23,554 nt of DNA, from positions 1 through 23,554 of the forward strand of contig JAFQUL010000026.1 in the NCBI GenBank assembly GCA_017408535.1, read 5' to 3'. The notes beneath the pieces are model-generated. The model was not told the DNA's origin. It made no database searches and saw only the letters and a program-made list of their open reading frames with translations. This document shows, one piece after another, positions 1 to 8,189 of the stretch (position 1 is the stretch's first letter; each line of letters starts with the position of its first letter). Origin of the DNA: Clostridia bacterium. GTDB lineage: Bacteria > Bacillota > Clostridia > Oscillospirales > CAG-272. A program made the position numbers and the translations under genes.

Positions 1-573
1 GGTAGGATAAATTCTGGCCGCATCTGCTCCCATATCGCAACAGAGGCGGGCTGTCACTATTTCATCCTCTGCAGTAGAATCGGGAAGACCTATCATCATC
101 TGCGAGACAAACTCAAACCCATATTCCTTTATGAGAGCCGCGGCCCTATGAGAATCCTCGCTTGTGTGACCGCGTTTTGATGCCGTAAGTACCTTATCCG
201 ACATGCTCTGTATACCGAGCTCGATACATTTCACCGGGTATTGAGACAGTATATCAAGTATTTCCCGGCTTATATAATCCGGCCTTGTTGACAGTCTTAT
301 ACCGTTTACCCGTCCATCCTTTACATACTCTTCCGCAACTGAGAGCAGATATGTCATAAGACTTCTCTCTATACCGGTAAAGCTGCCGCCAAAAAAGGCT
401 ATCTCTGCTGTCTGGTCGTCCGTCTTTGTTGAAAGAGCTGCTTCTATCTCGCTACGTACTGCTGTAGGATCAAAATCCCCGTGACCGGAAATAAACCGCT
501 GATTACAAAAAACACAGTTGTTCGGACATCCGAGATGAGGGATAAATACCGGAATGTTGATATGATCCTTCAT
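1..573 (-). CDS. Elp3-like radical SAM protein (3' part missing)
   Basis: This is the N-terminal 191 residues of a radical SAM enzyme; the rest lies beyond the window edge. The cluster-binding motif CPNNCVFC (CxxxCxxC) is at residues 16-23, followed by FFGGSFTGI (glycine-rich SAM contact) and a conserved IELGIQSM segment. The fragment ends in ARIYPT, typical of the bacterial COG1243/Elp3-like group. In many Clostridia this gene lies between rnc and smc, which matches its place directly after rnc. The ATG is one base beyond the rnc stop (TGATATG), with GGGGAAG about 10 nt upstream, so translation is probably coupled to rnc. Elp3 proteins modify wobble uridines in tRNA, but whether this bacterial branch does so is inference. 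The acetyltransferase domain cannot be checked because it would lie outside the window. Confidence 0.85.
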   Translation of the reverse strand, partial: MKDHINIPVFIPHLGCPNNCVFCNQRFISGHGDFDPTAVRSEIEAALSTKTDDQTAEIAFFGGSFTGIERSLMTYLLSVAEEYVKDGRVNGIRLSTRPDYISREILDILSQYPVKCIELGIQSMSDKVLTASKRGHTSEDSHRAAALIKEYGFEFVSQMMIGLPDSTAEDEIVTARLCCDMGADAARIYPT

Positions 574-574
574 A

Positions 575-1312
575 TCAGCTTTCTTCCCCGAAATAAGTCA
601 ATGCTTCTTTTGCCGCAGCCTGCTCTGCCTCTCTCTTGCTCTTACCCACACCGTGACCGATAACGTTACTGTTAAGATGTGCCTCGACAGTAAAGGTCTT
701 CATATGAGCAGGGCCGCTCTCACCGGTAAGAACGTATTCAAGCTTCTCACCGTCTGCCTGCTGTACTATTTGCTGAAGGAGGGTCTTATAGTCCTTCATA
801 GCACCGTGCTTGGTAACTTTATTAAGCTCAACAAGTATAAGAGGCATAAGAAATTCGCCTGCTTTTTCCTCACCCAATTCCCCGGAGTCAAGAAAAATAG
901 CACCGAGAAGAGCTTCAAATGCATCGGCAAGTATTGAAACACGGGTTCTTCCGCCGTTGAGCTCCTCGCCCTTACCAAGAAGAAGAAAATCACCAAGTCC
1001 GATTGTTGATGCCAGCTCTCCGAGAGATTTCTCACACACTACACCTGCTCTGAGTTTGGTAAGTTCACCCTCAGGGAAGCTGTCATAATGCAGAAAAAGA
1101 TATTTACTTACGATAATAGAAAGAACCGAGTCTCCGAGAAACTCAAGTCTTTCATTACATTCAACATCCCCGATGTGCTTAGACTTTGCCTCATTGGAAT
1201 AGGATGAGTGAGTTAAGGCTGTCATAAGAAGACTTTTATCCTCAAAGGTGTATCCTATTCTTTTTTCGAGTTCATCAGCTCCCAATGGGAAATTAGAATT
1301 GTTGATGTCCAT
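575..1312 (-). CDS. rnc: Ribonuclease III
   Basis: RNase III cleaves double-stranded RNA and matures rRNA precursors and other structured transcripts. The 245-residue protein has the family signature NERLEFLGDSVL at residues 53-64 (metal ligands E57 and D61) and the second acidic motif ADAFEALLGAIFLDSG with D130 and E133. A C-terminal dsRNA-binding domain (about 173-241) starts KDYKTLLQQ and ends in the KSKREAEQAAAKEAL helix. Length is normal and all catalytic acids are present. The ATG has AGAAGG 11 nt upstream. It begins three bases after the plsX stop and runs almost into the radical SAM gene. The plsX-rnc linkage is conserved in Firmicutes, although acpP and fab genes that often lie between the two are absent here. 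Confidence 0.97.
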   Translation of the reverse strand: MDINNSNFPLGADELEKRIGYTFEDKSLLMTALTHSSYSNEAKSKHIGDVECNERLEFLGDSVLSIIVSKYLFLHYDSFPEGELTKLRAGVVCEKSLGELASTIGLGDFLLLGKGEELNGGRTRVSILADAFEALLGAIFLDSGELGEEKAGEFLMPLILVELNKVTKHGAMKDYKTLLQQIVQQADGEKLEYVLTGESGPAHMKTFTVEAHLNSNVIGHGVGKSKREAEQAAAKEALTYFGEES

Positions 1313-1315
1313 TTT

Positions 1316-2326
1316 TTATTCAGCCTTCTCAGTTTTTTCGTTATTTGCCGAGATACTGTCAGCGATCTTTTCTATGATTCCTGTTTTTGAATACTCGATC
1401 GCCTGTCTTACAGCATTCTTGATCGCCTTTGCATCTGATGATCCGTGAGCCTTAATAACCGGCTTGGCAACACCAAGGAAAGGAGCTCCGCCATGCTCGG
1501 ATGCATCGAATTTATGCTTAAGCCCCCGTATATGCTTCTTCATCAGCACAGCCGCTATCTTGGATACTGCACTTGCTAAAAACATAGTCTTGAGCTCAGA
1601 GAAAATAAAACTTCCCATTCCCTCAATAAGCTTAAGTATGGCATTTCCGGTAAAGCCGTCGGTTACCAAAACGTCACAGGGTGCGTTTGGAATTTCCCTT
1701 GCTTCTATATTGCCTGCAAAATTAACGTCAGCTTCCTTAAAAAGTTTGTAAGCTTCTATCTCTGTGGGCGTACCCTTGGTCTCTTCAACACCGTTGTTTA
1801 CCAGTCCGACCGTTGGCGACTTAATGCCGTAGATACTGTTCATATATATAGCACCCATTGTTCCCCACTGAACAAGATCCTCCGGAACAACTTCTATATT
1901 AGCACCGCAGTCCATAAGAAGAAGGGGCTTCTTCATGGGAAGAACCGTAGCGATCCCTGCACGTCTGACACCCTTTATCTTTCGAACGATCAGGGATGAT
2001 CCAACATGAAGAGCACCGGAGTTTCCAGCAGAAACAAAAGCATCGCACTCACCGTCCCTTAACATATAAAGGCCAAGACTCATTGATGAGTCTTTTTTTG
2101 CGCGAACAACAGATACGGCATCATCCTCCATATCGATCTTTACCTCAGTATGAACTATCTCAACAGATGAAAGATCAAGAGAATCCTCTGCCGCTACCTT
2201 ATCTATTTCTGCACGGTTACCGATCATCACTATCTCAACACCGTACTCTTCTGCCGCTGCAAGCGCGCCGCGGACAAGCTCGCGAGGGGCGTTATCTCCG
2301 CCCATTACATCAACTGCTATTTTCAA
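1316..2326 (-). CDS. plsX: Phosphate acyltransferase PlsX
   Basis: PlsX converts acyl-ACP and phosphate into acyl-phosphate, the acyl donor for PlsY in the first step of phospholipid synthesis; it works at the inner face of the membrane. The 336-residue protein begins with the hallmark MKIAVDVMGGDNAP and carries SAGNSGAL, LMDCGAN and VTDGFTGNAILK blocks in the usual order. The start matching the conserved N-terminus is a TTG codon. It has no Shine-Dalgarno sequence at normal distance: GGAGG lies 30 nt upstream, just after the trmFO stop, with a perfect hairpin between it and the TTG. Translation may therefore depend on that hairpin folding. The gene is followed after three bases by rnc. Confidence 0.96.
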   Translation of the reverse strand: MKIAVDVMGGDNAPRELVRGALAAAEEYGVEIVMIGNRAEIDKVAAEDSLDLSSVEIVHTEVKIDMEDDAVSVVRAKKDSSMSLGLYMLRDGECDAFVSAGNSGALHVGSSLIVRKIKGVRRAGIATVLPMKKPLLLMDCGANIEVVPEDLVQWGTMGAIYMNSIYGIKSPTVGLVNNGVEETKGTPTEIEAYKLFKEADVNFAGNIEAREIPNAPCDVLVTDGFTGNAILKLIEGMGSFIFSELKTMFLASAVSKIAAVLMKKHIRGLKHKFDASEHGGAPFLGVAKPVIKAHGSSDAKAIKNAVRQAIEYSKTGIIEKIADSISANNEKTEKAE

Positions 2327-2364
2327 TTTATTTTCGACCTGAGTGCTTCTCAGGTCCCTCCGTT
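2324..2364 (-). promoter_or_regulatory. plsX translation start region: SD, hairpin, TTG
   Basis: Seen directly on the minus strand: AACGGAGGG right after the trmFO stop, then an 8-bp perfect stem (arms GACCTGAG and CTCAGGTC, loop AAGCA, 2336-2356), then GAAAATAAA and the TTG start. The linear SD-to-start gap of 30 nt is too long for ordinary initiation. With the hairpin folded, the effective gap is 9 nt, which is ideal. There is no T-run after either side of the stem, so it does not look like a terminator. The functional reading is inference. Confidence 0.55.
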
Positions 2365-3684
2365 TCAGATATCATTTTTGATACTGTCTATTATCTCAAG
2401 AGATCTTTGCGCGAATCTTTCATACCTTGCTTTTTTCCCGCCTTTTACCTTTTCGGTAAGGGGTGCAATTATGCCAAAGTTTGCGTTCATAGGCTGAAAA
2501 TCACCGCTGCCGCCCTTTGAAACATATCCCGCCATTGCTCCGATCTCTGTTTCACGGGGGAATATAAACGGATCTTTTCCGAACACACGTCTTGCCGCAT
2601 TTATTCCTGCAACAAAACCGGATGCCGCCGATTCTATATACCCCTCAACACCTGTCATCTGGCCGGCAAAGAACACATTGGGGGAAGAAATAAGCGAATA
2701 ATCGGGAGACAGTAGCCCGGGAGAGTTAATATAGGTATTTCTGTGCATTACACCGTAGCGTACAAACTCTGCAGACTCAAGACCGGGGATCATTGAAAAT
2801 ACCCTTTTCTGCTCCGGGAATGCAAGATGGGTCTGGAAGCCTACCAGGTTATACATGGTACCTTCGTCATTCTCTTTTCTGAGCTGAACCACAGCGTAAG
2901 CCTCCTTTCCCGTTTTGGGATCAGGAAGCCCAACCGGCTTAAGAGGTCCGAAGCAAAGGGTCTCAAAGCCTCTCTTGGCCATTATCTCTACCGGCATACA
3001 TCCCTCGAATACCTTTATATCCTTCTGACTGTCTTTATCAAAATCATGAAGCTCTGCTTCCCTCGCTGTAATAAGGGCATTATAAAACTCTGTATACTGC
3101 TCTTTGGTCATAGGACAGTTGATATAGTCGCTTCCGCCCTTTCCGTATCTGGATGCCATAAAAGCAATATCCATATTGATGCTGTCGGCGGAAACGATGG
3201 GTGCCGCCGCATCAAAGAAGTGAAGCTTTCCGCAACCGAGAGTCTTCTCGATATATTCCGACATTTTGTCAGAAGTAAGAGGGCCTGTAGCGATAACTGT
3301 AACTGCATCGGGATCAATTCCGTCTGCTTCGGTATTAACAACTTCAATATTCGGGTGGGATGATATTTTTTCAGTGACATAATCTGAAAATTTATATCTG
3401 TCGACCGCAAGAGCTCCGCCTGCCGCTACTTTTGTCGCTTCCGCCGCCTGCATTATCAGAGAGTCCATACGTCTAAGCTCTTCTTTGAGAAGACCGATCG
3501 CATTAGTGATAATATCGGCCCTGAGCGAGTTGGAGCAAACAAGCTCTGCCATTCCCTTATATTTATGGGCAGGAGTGTACTTCTCCGGCTTCATTTCAGT
3601 AAGACGGACAGAAACACCCCGTTTTGCCGCCTGCCAAGCTGCTTCGCAGCCCGCAAGGCCTGCGCCAATGATGTTAATCTTCAT
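2365..3684 (-). CDS. trmFO: Folate/FAD-dependent tRNA (uracil-54-C5)-methyltransferase TrmFO
   Basis: TrmFO makes ribothymidine at position 54 of tRNA using methylenetetrahydrofolate and FADH2. The protein (439 residues) opens with the FAD-binding Rossmann motif GAGLAGCEAA (residues 7-16). It contains LVCSNSLRAD with C50 and VFEGCMPVEIMAKRG with C229, the two cysteines expected from the Bacillus enzyme, and GQMTGVEGYIESAASG near the C-terminus, as in the GidA/TrmFO superfamily. The length is that of TrmFO rather than the larger MnmG. Its ATG has GGAAG nine bases upstream and lies inside the last codons of topA (11-nt overlap), suggesting translational coupling. The dprA-topA-trmFO order is conserved across Firmicutes. 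Confidence 0.96.
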   Translation of the reverse strand: MKINIIGAGLAGCEAAWQAAKRGVSVRLTEMKPEKYTPAHKYKGMAELVCSNSLRADIITNAIGLLKEELRRMDSLIMQAAEATKVAAGGALAVDRYKFSDYVTEKISSHPNIEVVNTEADGIDPDAVTVIATGPLTSDKMSEYIEKTLGCGKLHFFDAAAPIVSADSINMDIAFMASRYGKGGSDYINCPMTKEQYTEFYNALITAREAELHDFDKDSQKDIKVFEGCMPVEIMAKRGFETLCFGPLKPVGLPDPKTGKEAYAVVQLRKENDEGTMYNLVGFQTHLAFPEQKRVFSMIPGLESAEFVRYGVMHRNTYINSPGLLSPDYSLISSPNVFFAGQMTGVEGYIESAASGFVAGINAARRVFGKDPFIFPRETEIGAMAGYVSKGGSGDFQPMNANFGIIAPLTEKVKGGKKARYERFAQRSLEIIDSIKNDI

Positions 3685-5947
3685 TTTTTGTCGCTTCCGT
3701 TTCCTGCTTATAGCTGCAGTCCTTATTCGAACAAACTATAAGGTTTTTACCCTTCTTCTTGAAAAGCATCTGTCCGCAGTCAGGACACTTTTTATCAAGA
3801 GGAAGATCCCAGGAGGAAAAATCACACTCAGGGTATTTTTCACATCCGTAATAAACGTTTTTCTTCTTACCGTAACGGGTAACTATTTTTGAACCGCACT
3901 TGGGACAAGCAACACCTATCTCCTTATTGTGAGGCTTTGTGGATTTACACTTGGGATAGTTAACACAGGCGTAGAAGCTGCCGTACCTACCGGTCCTGAG
4001 AACCATATCACCGCCGCAAATCTCACACTTAAAGTCAGCGATTACCAGCTCTTTTTCCTTTTTTACGGCAGGCTTACCATCCTTGCCGAGAGGCTTGGTG
4101 TTCTTACATTCGGGATAATTGGGACATGCGGCGAACTTACCGAACCTGCCGTTCTTAATGACCATCTTACTTCCGCACTTATCACAGATTATGTCTGTTT
4201 CCTCTGCGGGCACCTCAATGCTCTTCATTTTTGAGTTTTCGGTTGCGGCGTCAAGCTCTTTCTTAAATATCTGGTAGAAATCGGTGAGGACCTCATCCAT
4301 GGTGGCGGTACCGTTTTCTATTTCATCAAGTCTGGTTTCCATACGCGCAGTAAAGGCATAGTCAACTATCTCAGGGAAATTTTCCACCATGATCTCGGTT
4401 ATTATCTCGCCAAGCTCGGTGGGAACAAGAGCCTTACCGTCTCTCTTAACGTATGAGCGGGCAACTATTGTTGTAATTATAGGAGTATAGGTACTGGGAC
4501 GTCCGATTCCCTTTTCCTCAAGGAACTTGATAAGGGAAGCCTCAGTATATCTTGCAGGGGGCTCGGTGAACTTCTGCTGAGGGTCTATTTTATCAATTGC
4601 AAGATATTCTCCCTCGGTAAGCGCAGGGAGTCTGGTGCTCTTCTGAGGAAGATCATCATCAGTGTTTTTTTCGTCCTCTTCTTCCTCATATACCGCCATA
4701 TATCCACGGAAAGCTACGGTATAGCCGCTGGATCTGAATACGTATCCGGCAGATTCAAAATCAACAGATACAGTATCAAGTACGGCACATGCCATCTGAC
4801 TGGCAATAAAACGGTCCCAGATAAGCTTATAGAGCTTATACTGATCGGAAGTAAGAAGCTTTTTGATCTTTGCAGGCTCAAATGCAAGATTTACGGGACG
4901 AACAGCCTCGTGAGCATCCTGTGCATTAGCCTTCTGAGAATATACACGGGGGTTTTCGGGATAAAATTCATCACCGAATTTTTCTTTGATATATTCTTTT
5001 GCCGCATTGGATGCATCAGCGGAAATTCTCAGAGAGTCAGTACGCATGTAGGTAATAAGACCGTGTACGCCACCAAACTCAGAACCGAGATTAATACCCT
5101 CGTAAAGCTCCTGCGCGATCCTCATTATACGCTGTGACTGGAAGCCAAGCTTCTTTGATGCCTCCTGCTGCATAGTGGAAGTGGTAAAAGGAGGAGCTGG
5201 CAGCTTCTGCTTGGTAGCCTTCTTAACCTTTGAAACAAGAAATTCTGTGTTATCTATAGCAGTAAGGATACGGTTTGCATCGGCCTCACATGAAAGAGCG
5301 ATCTTACCGTTTTTATCTCCGAAAAATCTCGCCTTAACAGTCTTATTCTTGGAGTTCTGAAGAGAAACGTCAATAGTCCAGTATTCCTCGGGAATAAAGG
5401 CGCGGATCTCGTTCTCTCTTTCAACTATTATTCTGGTTGCAACAGACTGTACACGTCCTGCGGAGAGTCCGCTCTTTACGGTGCTCCAAAGGAAGGGACT
5501 GATCTTATATCCGACTATTCTGTCAAGGATACGTCTTGTCTGCTGAGCGTTAACAAGATCCATATCAATGGTGCGAGGAGATTTTACCGCTTCCTTGACC
5601 GCAGTTTTTGTAAGCTCGTTAAACGCAATTCTCTTGGTATTTTTCTCATTTAAGCCGAGAGCATTGGAAAGATGCCAGGAGATAGCCTCTCCCTCTCGGT
5701 CAGGGTCGGTTGCAAGGAAAACTGTAGTAGCACCCTTGGCTTCCTTCTTAAGCTCCTTGATAAGATCACCCTTACCGCGGATGTTGATATAATGCGGCTC
5801 AAATCCGTTTTCAATATCAACACCGAGAGTGCTCTTGGGGAGATCGCGAACGTGACCCTTTGATGCTATCACTCTATAGTTTGAACCAAGGTAACCCTTG
5901 ATCGTATTGATTTTTGCAGGTGACTCCAAAATAATAAGATTTGCCAT
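3674..5947 (-). CDS. topA: DNA topoisomerase I (type IA)
   Basis: TopA relaxes negative supercoils by a single-strand break and passage mechanism. The 757-residue protein starts with a Toprim domain: ILESPAK with E8, and DPDREGEA at 81-88 providing the acidic metal ligands. The catalytic tyrosine is Y300 in ITYMRTDS. The C-terminal part (about residue 585 onward) holds four zinc-ribbon units, each starting CxxC: CDKCG, CEICG, CPKCG and CPDCG. The ATG corresponds to the conserved MANLIILESPAK start. No Shine-Dalgarno sequence lies at normal distance; AAGGG is 33 nt upstream, beyond a GC-rich hairpin. dprA lies 66 nt upstream and trmFO overlaps the 3' end. Confidence 0.97.
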   Translation of the reverse strand: MANLIILESPAKINTIKGYLGSNYRVIASKGHVRDLPKSTLGVDIENGFEPHYINIRGKGDLIKELKKEAKGATTVFLATDPDREGEAISWHLSNALGLNEKNTKRIAFNELTKTAVKEAVKSPRTIDMDLVNAQQTRRILDRIVGYKISPFLWSTVKSGLSAGRVQSVATRIIVERENEIRAFIPEEYWTIDVSLQNSKNKTVKARFFGDKNGKIALSCEADANRILTAIDNTEFLVSKVKKATKQKLPAPPFTTSTMQQEASKKLGFQSQRIMRIAQELYEGINLGSEFGGVHGLITYMRTDSLRISADASNAAKEYIKEKFGDEFYPENPRVYSQKANAQDAHEAVRPVNLAFEPAKIKKLLTSDQYKLYKLIWDRFIASQMACAVLDTVSVDFESAGYVFRSSGYTVAFRGYMAVYEEEEDEKNTDDDLPQKSTRLPALTEGEYLAIDKIDPQQKFTEPPARYTEASLIKFLEEKGIGRPSTYTPIITTIVARSYVKRDGKALVPTELGEIITEIMVENFPEIVDYAFTARMETRLDEIENGTATMDEVLTDFYQIFKKELDAATENSKMKSIEVPAEETDIICDKCGSKMVIKNGRFGKFAACPNYPECKNTKPLGKDGKPAVKKEKELVIADFKCEICGGDMVLRTGRYGSFYACVNYPKCKSTKPHNKEIGVACPKCGSKIVTRYGKKKNVYYGCEKYPECDFSSWDLPLDKKCPDCGQMLFKKKGKNLIVCSNKDCSYKQETEATKNED

Positions 5948-5988
5948 TTAGTATTGATCTCAGCGCCCGGGCGGGCGCTTCCCTTCTT
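5945..5988 (-). promoter_or_regulatory. topA translation start region: SD-like site, GC hairpin, ATG
   Basis: On the minus strand AAGAAGGGA (5980-5988) directly abuts a 7-bp perfect stem (arms AGCGCCC and GGGCGCT, loop GCCC, 5962-5979), followed by 14 nt and the topA ATG. Linear spacing is 33 nt from AAGGG to ATG; folding would reduce it to about 15 nt. No U-run follows on the minus strand, so a terminator is unlikely. An attenuating or translation-controlling hairpin is inference. Confidence 0.5.
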
Positions 5989-6013
5989 GTAGATTTATAT
6001 GAATAATTAAATA

Positions 6014-7324
6014 TTATTTCCTTTTGTAAAAACCGCCTGGCATTGCCTCGATAAGTCCCTCGATCTCAAGCATGGTAAGTGAGGTGAGAACATCGGAGGT
6101 AGAGATGTCGCCTGAGCAAAGATCGTCTGCGGTAACACCGGAGTCTGTCTTAAGCATTCCGTATACCTTTCTGTCAGTGTCAGTCATTGCTTCAAGCTTT
6201 TTATTTACGGCGGTAGTATCTGCTTCGGTATCGGTCTTGGTCTCAGACTTTTTACCGAGGAAGCTGAGTATTTTTTTCTTTTCCTTCTTTGTATCAATTT
6301 TATGTCCGGCACCGGAAGGTACTCTGTCATAAAAGCCGGTCTCCTCAGGAGAGGGAGCGGCAACCTTCTGCGGAAGGAATACCGGATCATCAGTTTCAAA
6401 GAACTGCCTGCGCATATGCTTCATACGCTCAAGATCAAGCGTAAAGGGATATGCCGAAATATATTCGGTAAGTATATCCTCAGCACACGTTACAAGCCTT
6501 GCACCGTTTTTTATCAGAGAGTTCGGTGCATAACTCATTGGTGAATGGATATCGCCGGGAACAGCAAATATATCACGTCCCTGGACGAGTGCATGCTTAG
6601 CGGTTATAAGAGCACCGCTCTTGAAATCACCTTCTACAACTACCGTTCCCTGCGAGAGACCGCTGATTATACGGTTTCTCTGCGGAAAATTATAACCCTT
6701 TGGCTCGGTATGAGGAGGATACTCAGTCATAACGGTACCGCTGATAATGATACGGTCCATCAGATTCCCATTTTGCGGAGGGTAAACCACATCGATTCCA
6801 GAGCCAAGGACAGCAACCGTATGTCCGCCGACATCAACAGATCCCGATGCAACAAGTGCGTCGATACCAAGTGCCATTCCGCTGACGGTAACGGCACCTG
6901 CAAATGAAAGATCCCTTGCAATATTATATGCCGATATTCTGCCGGATTTTGTTGCATGTCTGGTACCGACCATTGAGATACACACGGCATTGTCAAAATC
7001 CGGAAGTAACCCCTTATAATAAAGGATCACCGGAGGTGAATCTATCCTACGAAGCCTTGCCGGATACCGCTTATCATGAATAGAAAGCAGTCCAACCTTG
7101 TTCTTCAGACAGAATTTGATAACAGACCGTGCTCTGTCAAGATCCTTATTGCAGAGAGCCGTCTTCTGACTGTCAGAGAGGAAATCCAATGATCTTATCT
7201 CATCATCCTCAGCGTTGTACACCGAATAAGCATCATCATAGCGTGAAAAAAGCTTTTGCGGAGCGGAGGATGCCGGTCCGCAGGCAAGAGATAGCCATAT
7301 ATAATATACAGTATCCTTTTCCAC
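6014..7324 (-). CDS. dprA: DNA-processing protein DprA (Smf)
   Basis: DprA binds incoming single-stranded DNA during transformation and loads RecA. Its Rossmann-fold core is clear: MVGTRHATKSGR, VSGMALGIDALVASG, AVLGSGIDVVYPPQN, FPQRNRIISGLSQG and VEGDFKSGALITAKHAL. The C-terminus has a winged-helix-like DprA domain ending LEIEGLIEAMPGGFYKRK. Between them lies a long charged, low-complexity linker (about residues 297-370), making the protein longer than typical DprA. I chose the GTG at 7324 (436 residues) because GAGG lies eight bases upstream; an in-frame GTG three codons earlier has no such site. The SPOUT methyltransferase gene ends 17 nt upstream. No other competence gene is in the window, so a role in natural transformation is not established here. 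Confidence 0.93.
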   Translation of the reverse strand: MEKDTVYYIWLSLACGPASSAPQKLFSRYDDAYSVYNAEDDEIRSLDFLSDSQKTALCNKDLDRARSVIKFCLKNKVGLLSIHDKRYPARLRRIDSPPVILYYKGLLPDFDNAVCISMVGTRHATKSGRISAYNIARDLSFAGAVTVSGMALGIDALVASGSVDVGGHTVAVLGSGIDVVYPPQNGNLMDRIIISGTVMTEYPPHTEPKGYNFPQRNRIISGLSQGTVVVEGDFKSGALITAKHALVQGRDIFAVPGDIHSPMSYAPNSLIKNGARLVTCAEDILTEYISAYPFTLDLERMKHMRRQFFETDDPVFLPQKVAAPSPEETGFYDRVPSGAGHKIDTKKEKKKILSFLGKKSETKTDTEADTTAVNKKLEAMTDTDRKVYGMLKTDSGVTADDLCSGDISTSDVLTSLTMLEIEGLIEAMPGGFYKRK

Positions 7325-7341
7325 TCTTTTCACCTCACATT

Positions 7342-8169
7342 TTACAGAAGTTTACTGTACTGTGTCCAGATACACACCGATGCGGCAACGCCCGCATTCA
7401 ACGATTCGGTCTTATCGGTCATGGGAATAAACACACTGTCACTGCAAAGACGGGATAAATGCTCAGGTATCCCCTTACCCTCATTACCGATAAAAAACAC
7501 GTCACTAAAGAGAATATCGATATCCGACAGTCTAATGGAATTACTCCTTAGCTCAGCCGAAAACACCCTGCGTCCGCAGGAGATAAGTTTCTCAATAGCA
7601 AGAGCGGTGTCGGTAACGTAATCTACTTTAAGCGCAAGTGCAGCCCCCATAGATGCACGAAGCACCTTAGAATTGGTAATATCGGCACAAGCACCGCCGC
7701 ATATTATTCTGTCAATACCGAAAGCAGCTCCGGAACGCAAAATAGTCCCCATATTACCGGGGTCCTGAACACTATCAAGAAGAAGTATTCTTTCACTTGA
7801 AGAAATTTCTTCATTATATATTGTAGTGAAAAGTTTCCATTTGTCAAGATGTTTTATTTCAGCAATTATTCCCTGAGGAGACTTTTCGTCTGAAATTTTC
7901 ATAAAGCAGGACTCGGACAGAACAACAGTTCTGTCCGAGTATTCTTTTGAAATAATGTCGGTGACCTCTCCCGGAAGCTTATCCGCAAGAGTCTCAGAGA
8001 GATATATCCTCAGGATAGTTGCGCTTTTCTGCCGTGCTTCCAGAAAAAGCTTATAGCCGTCAAGAAGAAAGACACCCTCCGCATCGCGGAATTTCTTATC
8101 TCTGAGCTTATGTGCACGAAGCACCAGAGGATTCTGACGTCCGGTTATTACGTTTTCGGTAAATTTCAT
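7342..8169 (-). CDS. TrmH/SpoU-family RNA 2'-O-methyltransferase
   Basis: A SPOUT-class methyltransferase that uses SAM to methylate ribose 2'-OH, probably in 23S rRNA. All three SpoU motifs are present in the 275-residue protein: motif 1 DPGNMGTILRSG (136-147, with the catalytic-type N and R), motif 2 FIGNEGKGIP (227-236), and motif 3 IPMTDKTESLNAGVAASV (248-265). An N-terminal substrate-binding domain of about 100 residues (RQNPLVLRAHKLRDKKFRDAEG) precedes it, as in the RlmB/YsgA type. The ATG has GAAGGG six bases upstream. The exact target nucleotide cannot be read from sequence; the B. subtilis YsgA-like group is the nearest guess. Confidence 0.92.
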   Translation of the reverse strand: MKFTENVITGRQNPLVLRAHKLRDKKFRDAEGVFLLDGYKLFLEARQKSATILRIYLSETLADKLPGEVTDIISKEYSDRTVVLSESCFMKISDEKSPQGIIAEIKHLDKWKLFTTIYNEEISSSERILLLDSVQDPGNMGTILRSGAAFGIDRIICGGACADITNSKVLRASMGAALALKVDYVTDTALAIEKLISCGRRVFSAELRSNSIRLSDIDILFSDVFFIGNEGKGIPEHLSRLCSDSVFIPMTDKTESLNAGVAASVCIWTQYSKLL

Positions 8170-8189
8170 ATTCTACCCTTCCCACAGGA

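Noticed and set aside
1996..2520. Plus-strand open frame of 174 codons across the plsX/trmFO junction
   Set aside because: Lies opposite two well-supported genes, has no family resemblance and no ribosome site; composition looks like an antisense shadow.
5962..5979. GC-rich hairpin before topA as a rho-independent terminator
   Set aside because: No U-run follows on the transcribed strand, and it lies only 14 nt before the start codon in a compact operon.
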